This document shows positions 13,824 to 21,100 of a stretch of DNA of 31,871 nucleotides, one piece after another. The notes under the pieces are model-generated. The model was not told where the DNA came from, made no database searches, and worked only from the letters and a program-made list of their open reading frames with translations. The stretch spans positions 1 through 31,871 of the forward strand of contig CAYJXJ010000034.1 of NCBI GenBank assembly GCA_964374095.1, written 5' to 3'. A program made the position numbers and the translations under genes. The stretch is from CAYJXJ01 sp964374095 (GTDB lineage: Bacteria > Elusimicrobiota > Elusimicrobia > UBA1565 > UBA9628). Each line of letters starts with the position of its first letter. Position 1 is the stretch's first letter.

Positions 13824-16800
13824 ATGGGAGTCCTCTGGAGCCTGGCATTGCTCGCCCAAATGGCCTTCGGGGAAGAGACGCAAGGAAACCATTTGAAGCG
13901 GATCGAGCCCCTCCTGGCAAGCATTGAGGCGGACCGCGAGCAGCTGATGAGGTCCTTGGCGGAGATCACCGGCGCTGAGTACGATCTCCGGGATCACAAG
14001 GCCACGCTCAAGGCCCTGAAGGAACTGCCGGAGCATTTCAGGGATCTCAAGGACGTCGGGTTTCCCCTGTCTGACGACAAGGCCTACCGGTTGAACGCGT
14101 TCGTCGATGAGCTGGAGAAAGACTGCCGGGAAACGCATGAACTCGCGCTCGTCTTCGCCGGAGGGGCGGCGAAGAAGGGTTTCAGCTTCGAACTGCGGGA
14201 GGACAAGCCCATCACCTTCGCGTCCTACCTCAATCACCACGCCGCCAAAATTGACGCGTTGGAGCGCAAGATCGCCGACCTCAAAAAGCTCCGGTCCCCG
14301 GACCTCGAGCAGGCAATGCTCTTGGAGCGCGCTCTCCAGCTCAAGCCCGGTCTGCAGCTTGAGGTGGACAAGGCCACGGCGGCCGCATCCGATCTGGCAG
14401 GCCGGATCGAGGAGATCCTGAAGGGAAGCCAGGGCCAACTTGAGGCCCTCCGGCTCGGCATGACCGAATATCTGGCTTTCAACGCTTCCATTCCGTCGCT
14501 CCCGGAGGACCACCGGCTCAAGTCCGAGATCAAGGCTGGATATGAGAAGCTCGGGGAGACCGGCGACCCGGCGGAGCTTAAGGCCGGCCTCGATAGGCTC
14601 TACGGCGCGGCTGTCAAACACCCCGACGCGGAAAAAAACCCCATGATCGACCAGAACACGCGCCTGAGCAACATCAAGAAGTCCGTCGAGGAGGCCAAGC
14701 AGGGGGCGGAGGCGTACGCCTCCGTGTTCCGGAGGATGCCCTCCACGAGCGAGCCCGGCGCCCGGTGGGGGCGAGGTTCGAAAATCGGGCAAGTCCCGGC
14801 GCGCCGGGACGTCTCGGATGAATGGAGGGAATCCCTCTACCTCGCCCTGGCGCCTTTTCATGGGCTCGAGCGGAGCATGCACGAGCGGCTGGCCGCCCTG
14901 CGCCGGCGACGCGGACTGCTGGAGTTCGCCGAGGCGGGGGTGGAGTGGCTGCGCCAGCACCGCGAGACTCTGAAAGGCCGGCCCCCTACGGCATACACCG
15001 GCCCGATACTTCGCGGATGCACCCTCCAGAAAAATTGGGCCGAGGTCGAGAAGTGCATGCTACCTCGCATGGAGACGGTCCTGGCCTCGATTTGGGTTCG
15101 AGAGATGCATGACGCCAAGCTCCTGGACTATGTCGGCGATCTCCGGCTTCTCATGCGGTACTACACGCCCATGCGGGAATTCCTCGACAACCTCACGCAG
15201 GCCGGGAAGGCGGAGGAGGAAATCCAAGCGCTCCTGTCAACGGCGCGAGGCCGCCTCAAGGAACTGGCTGATAAGAACCCGGACCTGCGCAAAGCGCTCG
15301 ATGACCCCAACCCCACCAGGGATGCGCGTGAGGCCATGGAGAAAGCCCTGGACTCGACCCCGGAGCTTAAAGGGATCCGGGAGAGGTTGGACCGGCTCAA
15401 GTCAGACCATTACCTCAACCTGCTGCGGGGTCTCGGCGACGCCGCCAGCCACAAAGCCCACGCGGTTTTCAAAAAGCTCGTGGCCGAGAACATGGCTCAT
15501 TTCTCCTGGTTCAAGGACGGCGTCGAGTTCCTGCCGGAGGAGCTTGGCCTCGACATCGAGCCCCTCGGTGGAACCGTCCGCAAGTCCGAGATGAACCGTA
15601 TGCACGGCATCTCCGAGTGGCCGGGAAAATTCCAGACCCTGGACGGCTCCATCAAGCGGAAGTCAATCACCGTCGATGGGCGCGAGGTCTGGGCCCAGCA
15701 GGTCAACGGAATGTGGGTCGTCCGGGAAGAGCGGGGCAATGGCGGTTTCGAGATGCGGGTCTTCGACGGCAAGCTCAATCGCGTCGAGTCAGTCGTGTAC
15801 CTCCCAGCGGAGAGGGACCGGTTCTACCAGCAGGCGGAGGGCAGGGCCTGGCCCCAGGTCATCGGCCGATTCATCGACGGAGTTTTCCGGCCGGAGGAGA
15901 TCCGGCTCAAGGAAGGCGGGGTCCTCAGCAACGAATACAAGGAGGACGGGGGCGCCATCGCGGAGGTCACGGTCAGGCTTAGGGCGACTCCGGGAGGCCA
16001 GGAAAGACTCACCGTGTACCGCCACCTCGGAGGGGGCCTCTTCACCCCGACCACGAAAGGCGCGTGGCCCCAGGTTCAGGGCCGGTTCTCCAACGGGGTC
16101 TTCGTCCTCGAGGCGGAGGTCTCCTCGGACGGCCGGACCAGGAGCCCCACGGGCCCTCCCCAGCACCCCGGGTCGGTCTGGCTGGTGTGGGACTCCCGCG
16201 GCGTCATCGGCTGGGAGGTCGACCCCGAGGCCGTCAGAAAGATTCAGCCGAGCTACCGGAGCCAGGCCCTGAAGACCATCGGCCGGTGGCTGGTGGACCA
16301 GACGCAGGGCGCCACCCAGGACAAGGAGCATCTCCAGCACAAAGCTGATTCCATCGCGTACTTTCTCTCGCATCTAATCCTCGGCGGCCGCTTCTACTCC
16401 AAGGACGCGGAGAACCCCTCGGTGAAGGTCCCCGTCCGCCAGATCCACTATCGGCCCAACGGAGCGCTGACGGTCGAAGAACGGCTGAGCTACGAAAACG
16501 GCAAACTGGCCAAGCTCGAAACGAAGGCCGTGTTCGACGCGACGGCTACGAAATTTGCGGACGGCACGACGTCGGGGCGCGGGGTTGGAAGCGGGCTCTC
16601 GGTCTACTCCCGGCTGCTCCACGACGGCGGCATGCCGGAAGAGAAGGTCCCCTTCGAATTCAAGGTCCAGTATGTCGGCGCTCACGGCTATGAGACCCTC
16701 GAAGCCAAAGAAACGTGGGACTTCAGCATGTGGTCCGGCGGCGAGTTGAAGAGGACAGTCACGCCCGTGCGACACCATCTCGGGCTCGACGGCGCGACCT

Positions 16801-18023
16801 TCGGCAAGGGTCGGACCCCCGGCGAGGCGCGCACCGAGGTCGTCTATCAGACCCGCGGGTTCGGCGGCGACCTCAAGGACCTGGGCCGGGCAGGATTCTC
16901 GCTCGTGGGCAGCGCGGTCTCCATGGGGCTCTCCGTGGACCCGACGTATCACCTGGCTGTGGGCGCGTGGGCCCTGTGGAACGGCGCCGACCCCAAGAAA
17001 CTCTGGACCTACCATTGGGAGGCGGCCAAGGACATGTGGGCCAGGGCCGGCGCGAACCTCGCGGACGCGGGAGAAAAAGCCTCTAAGCTGACCTCGGTGC
17101 AGTCCGTGGCGCAGGAGGAAAGGGAGGGCCGTGGAAAACTCTCCGTCATGTGGCACGTCGACAAGGCAATGGCGGACCACAACCAGGAGACCTTCGGAAT
17201 CGTGCTAAAGACCTTCCTGGAGACCTCCACCGACGCTCTCCTGGACGAGGCCATCGGCAAGGTCGACCCGCTGGGTATCAGAAAGGTCCTGGACCTCTAC
17301 CTCAAGGGGATCAAGCTGTCCGAGCATCCGGATGCCGCCTTCCGGACCCTCGAAGACATGCTGGCCATCGCCAAGGCGGTTGAGACTGTCGGAGGTCCTC
17401 TCTACAAGCTCACCAATCCCTACACGCGGCCCCTGAGAAGCCTCACCGTGGGGTGGTCCGCGAACCCCAAGGAAATGTGGCTCAAGAGCAGATTCTGGGA
17501 AAAGACCCTCGCGGCCTACGAGAAGACCGCAGGCCGGGATTCCCTGTGGCTCACCACGGACCTCCTCTACAAGCGCTACAAGACGGTTTGGACCATCGGC
17601 AAGAACGTGGAGACTGCGGCAACTGGTGTGCGGGTCGCAGACGCCATCAAGAATTACAATAGGTACGATCCCGCCTCGGTCACAGCCTACGAGAAGGCTG
17701 TGGCGAACATGACGAAAGCGCTGGCCGGTGTCCCCGGCACCTGGCACGGGATTAGCAAGTCCTTCGAAGATATGGATAAATTGGAGCAGGAGCTCTACGG
17801 AACGCGGTCCGGGGATAGGAGCGGCGCTGATGCCAAACCCTCCCAAAGAAAGGGCCCCGCCGTGTGGGATGATGGACGTAGGTCGCGGCGCCAGCCTCTG
17901 GAGGAAGACCCCTACCTCGACTTCATCCTCAGAAGCAAGAGCCAGTCTAAGAGGTCACACGCCACTGCCGGGGCGCCCGCGAAGCCCAACCCCGATTCGC
18001 AACCCAAGTCGGACGCGAAGTAG
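13824..18023 (+). CDS. Unrecognised 1399-aa giant exported protein
   Basis: A short uncharged hydrophobic N-terminus (MGVLWSLALLAQMAFG) could be a signal peptide, though it lacks basic residues. Residues about 20-600 are mostly helical and charged, with coiled-coil-like stretches (KIDALERKIADLKKLRSPDL, AEEEIQALLSTARGRLKELA). Residues about 600-800 are beta-rich and contain a duplicated motif, AWPQVIGRFIDGVFRPE near 673 and AWPQVQGRFSNGVFVLE near 745. Residues 800-1010 continue beta-rich, 1020-1300 are helical again, and the tail is basic and disordered. I recognise no domain. The start follows the previous stop by 4 nt with no good SD, so expression may depend on coupling. Confidence 0.75.
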   Translation: MGVLWSLALLAQMAFGEETQGNHLKRIEPLLASIEADREQLMRSLAEITGAEYDLRDHKATLKALKELPEHFRDLKDVGFPLSDDKAYRLNAFVDELEKDCRETHELALVFAGGAAKKGFSFELREDKPITFASYLNHHAAKIDALERKIADLKKLRSPDLEQAMLLERALQLKPGLQLEVDKATAAASDLAGRIEEILKGSQGQLEALRLGMTEYLAFNASIPSLPEDHRLKSEIKAGYEKLGETGDPAELKAGLDRLYGAAVKHPDAEKNPMIDQNTRLSNIKKSVEEAKQGAEAYASVFRRMPSTSEPGARWGRGSKIGQVPARRDVSDEWRESLYLALAPFHGLERSMHERLAALRRRRGLLEFAEAGVEWLRQHRETLKGRPPTAYTGPILRGCTLQKNWAEVEKCMLPRMETVLASIWVREMHDAKLLDYVGDLRLLMRYYTPMREFLDNLTQAGKAEEEIQALLSTARGRLKELADKNPDLRKALDDPNPTRDAREAMEKALDSTPELKGIRERLDRLKSDHYLNLLRGLGDAASHKAHAVFKKLVAENMAHFSWFKDGVEFLPEELGLDIEPLGGTVRKSEMNRMHGISEWPGKFQTLDGSIKRKSITVDGREVWAQQVNGMWVVREERGNGGFEMRVFDGKLNRVESVVYLPAERDRFYQQAEGRAWPQVIGRFIDGVFRPEEIRLKEGGVLSNEYKEDGGAIAEVTVRLRATPGGQERLTVYRHLGGGLFTPTTKGAWPQVQGRFSNGVFVLEAEVSSDGRTRSPTGPPQHPGSVWLVWDSRGVIGWEVDPEAVRKIQPSYRSQALKTIGRWLVDQTQGATQDKEHLQHKADSIAYFLSHLILGGRFYSKDAENPSVKVPVRQIHYRPNGALTVEERLSYENGKLAKLETKAVFDATATKFADGTTSGRGVGSGLSVYSRLLHDGGMPEEKVPFEFKVQYVGAHGYETLEAKETWDFSMWSGGELKRTVTPVRHHLGLDGATFGKGRTPGEARTEVVYQTRGFGGDLKDLGRAGFSLVGSAVSMGLSVDPTYHLAVGAWALWNGADPKKLWTYHWEAAKDMWARAGANLADAGEKASKLTSVQSVAQEEREGRGKLSVMWHVDKAMADHNQETFGIVLKTFLETSTDALLDEAIGKVDPLGIRKVLDLYLKGIKLSEHPDAAFRTLEDMLAIAKAVETVGGPLYKLTNPYTRPLRSLTVGWSANPKEMWLKSRFWEKTLAAYEKTAGRDSLWLTTDLLYKRYKTVWTIGKNVETAATGVRVADAIKNYNRYDPASVTAYEKAVANMTKALAGVPGTWHGISKSFEDMDKLEQELYGTRSGDRSGADAKPSQRKGPAVWDDGRRSRRQPLEEDPYLDFILRSKSQSKRSHATAGAPAKPNPDSQPKSDAK

Positions 18024-18050
18024 CCGCAGGTACATGGCCTCCTCCGCCGC

Positions 18051-18089
18051 TATTGACCCCCCCCGCCGCACGCGGTAGAATTCCCGCGT
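18051..18089 (+). promoter_or_regulatory. Promoter module copy 2: TTGACC, C8 tract, TAGAAT, overlapping dyad
   Basis: TTGACC (18053-18058) and TAGAAT (18076-18081) have an optimal 17-bp spacer that includes a run of eight C (18057-18064). The same dyad ACGCGG-N8-CCGCGT (18070-18089) overlaps the -10 box. Transcription would start near 18088, giving a 42-nt leader with GGGAGGA before ATG 18130. This should drive the alpha-2-macroglobulin and pbpC genes. Confidence 0.7.
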
Positions 18090-18129
18090 AAGCTCCCGGC
18101 CTCCGGGCCGGTATGACGGGAGGACCCCC

Positions 18130-21100
18130 ATGATCGCGGCCATCACTCTCCTTGCCTTTGCAATCGCGGAACCGGCCGCGGCCGCTCCCAGAGTGGAGGC
18201 GTTCTGGCCCCAAGGCTACGTCAAGCGGGCGCGCCAAGCCGGGGCGCGCTTCTCCGAGGCCATGCTCCCCTTTGGAGACCTCCGGGGCCGCGAGGATCCC
18301 TTCCGGGTCTCGTGCCCGGTTCCGGGCACGGGGCGCTGGGCCGATCCCAAGAACTGGGTCTACGACTTCGAGCGGGAATTGCCCGCGGGCCTGCGCTGCC
18401 GGTTCGAACCGAAGGAAGGCGGCGGCGCCTTCGAGTTCCACACCGGCGGCCCGGCGGTCTTGGAATCCGAGCCCGGGACGTGGCGCTACGGAGGCATCGA
18501 GGAGGAGCAAATCTTCGCCCTGCGCGTGGACGCCCAACCCGACCCGGAAAGCGTCCGGAACCACGTCTATTTCCGCGTGGCGGGGCTCTTGGACCGCATC
18601 GGCGTGCGCTTCATCGAAGGCGAGGCGCGCCGACAGATCATCAAGGCCGCCGGCTCGGAGTGGGAGGCCGCGGCTTCGACCCAGGTCGTGGTGCTGGCGG
18701 CCAAGCGGAGCTTCCCCGCCTCCGGCCGGGTGGACCTGGTCTGGGGGAAGGGCGCGGCGGCCGTCTCCGGCATAGCCCGGGACCAGGACCAGGTCTTAAC
18801 CTACAAGATCCGCGCGCCGTTCACGGCGGAACTCACCTGCGAGCGCGCCAACGCGGATGCCGGGTGCATCCCCTTTTTGCCGATAAGGCTCAGGTTTTCC
18901 GCCCCCGTATCGCCGAAGGATCTGGCCCGCGTCGAGATGCGCGGGCCCGGAGGCGCGGGTTGGAAGCCGGCGACGGGAAAGGATGATGACGCGGACGTAA
19001 ACACCGCGGAATTCAGCGGGCCGTTCCCTCCCCTTGCCGGGCTGACCATCCACCTCCCCGCGGACATGGCCGACGACTCGGGACGGCGGCTGGAGAACGC
19101 CGCGAAGTTCCCCCTCCCCATCAAGACCGACGACTACCCGCCCCTGGCCAAGTTCGGGGCGAGCTTCGGCATACTCGAATTGAAGACCGGGGGCGTCCTT
19201 CCGGTGACCCTGCGCAACATCGAATCCGCGGTGAAGACGCGCCGGCTCAAGGTCGAACCCGCCGCGCCCGAGGGGATGCCGGGTTTGGCATCCCGGCTCA
19301 TGGGGCGGGCCATGCGTCTGCCCCCGGCCAAGGCCCCGGATGTCCTCACCTGGCTGGCCCGCGCCAACCGCAGCTCATCCGACTGGAAGCAATCCATCTT
19401 CGCCGGGACGCCGGCCAGCCCCAAGGAATTCGAACTGCCCAAGCCCAACGGGGCCAAGGCCTTCGAGGTCGTGGGGATACCCCTCTCCGCGCCCGGCTTC
19501 TACGTGCTCGAGGTGGAAAGCGCCATCCTGGGCCAGGCCCTCTACGCCGAGCCGACTCCGATGCACGTGCCGACGGCGGCACTGGTGACCAACCTCGCGG
19601 CCCATCTCAAGTGGGGCCGGGAAGGCTCCCTCGTCTGGGTCACGCGCCTCGACACCGGAGCCCCGGCGGCGGGGGCGCGGGTCGCGGCGCAGAACTGCAA
19701 GGGAGAACTCCTGTGGGAGGGAACCACCGACGCCGTGGGCGTCGCCCGCGCGGTCCTCCCACGGCGCGACGACCTGCCCCTCTGCAGCTACGCGGAGTCC
19801 TACGGCCTGGCCCGGCTCATGGTCACGGCCGCTGCCGGCGACGACATGACCTTTACCCTGGATACCTGGGACGACGGCATCGAGCCCTACCGCTTCGACC
19901 TGCCCACGTCATGGGAGGACGAGTCTCCCATCGAGATCACGACGGTCTTCGACCGGACCCTCCTACGGGCCGGCGAGACCGTGCATATGAAGCATGTAGC
20001 GCGAAGACAGGACATCGGCGGGTTCTCCTACCCCGCCCCGGGGGTCCTGCCCGGCGGCCTCGTCATCACCCACTACGGGAGCGATCAGTCCTATAAGCTC
20101 CCGCTCGTCTGGGACAAGACCGGCATCGCCGAGAGCCGCTGGGAGATCCCGCGCGAGGCGGGCCTCGGCACCTATCTCCTTAACATCTCGACCGGCGGGC
20201 CTTCCTACCACTCGGGCCGGTTTCAGGTTGAGGAGTTCCGCGTCCCCCTGACCCGGGCCGTCATCACCCCCCCGGCCGACCCCCTCGTCGCCGCCTCCAC
20301 CGCGGCGCTCGGACTTTCGGCGCGCTACCTCGCGGGCGGCCCGCTCGAGGGCCTGCCGGTCAAACTGCGCACGCGCCTCCAGCCGCGGGGGGCGCCGGAT
20401 TTTCCGCTATTTGAGGGGTTTGTCTTCGCCAACGGGCCTGTTGAAACGGGAAGAGGCGCTCGGACGATGCCGACGGATGGCACCTTGAGGCGAACGGAAC
20501 GCGTACTGGATAAAAACGGAACAGACCGCGTGGAGGTCCAGCTCCCACTGCGCCAGACTCCACTGGACCTCCACGCGGAGCTGGAATACTCCGACCCCAA
20601 TGGCGAGGTGCAAACCGTTTCGGCCCGGGTCCCGGTATGGCCCGCCTCGCGCCTCGTGGGGCTCAAGGCCGACGACTGGGCATCCTCCGGCCAGACGGTG
20701 AAAATAAAGGCCGCGGTGGCCGATCTCTCCGGCCGCGCCGCGGCCGGAGTGCCGGTCACGGTCGCGCTCTACCAAAGAAAGACGATCTCCCACCGCAAGC
20801 GGCTGGTCGGAGGATTCTATTCGTACGACCATTCCGAGACGACGGTATCGCTCAGCACGGGCTGCTCGGGGATCACCGATGAGCGCGGACTGCTCCGCTG
20901 CGAGATCGCCTGCTCCGAGACCGGCAACATCCTCATCGAGGCCCGGGCCGCCGACGCGCGGGGCCGCGAAACCGCCGCCAAGTCGGAGGTTTGGGTTTAC
21001 GGGAAGGGGGAATGGTGGTATTCGGTTTCGGACTCGGACCGCATGGACCTCCTGCCCGAGCGCAAGCGCTACGAGCCGGGCGAGACCGCCCTGTTCCAGG

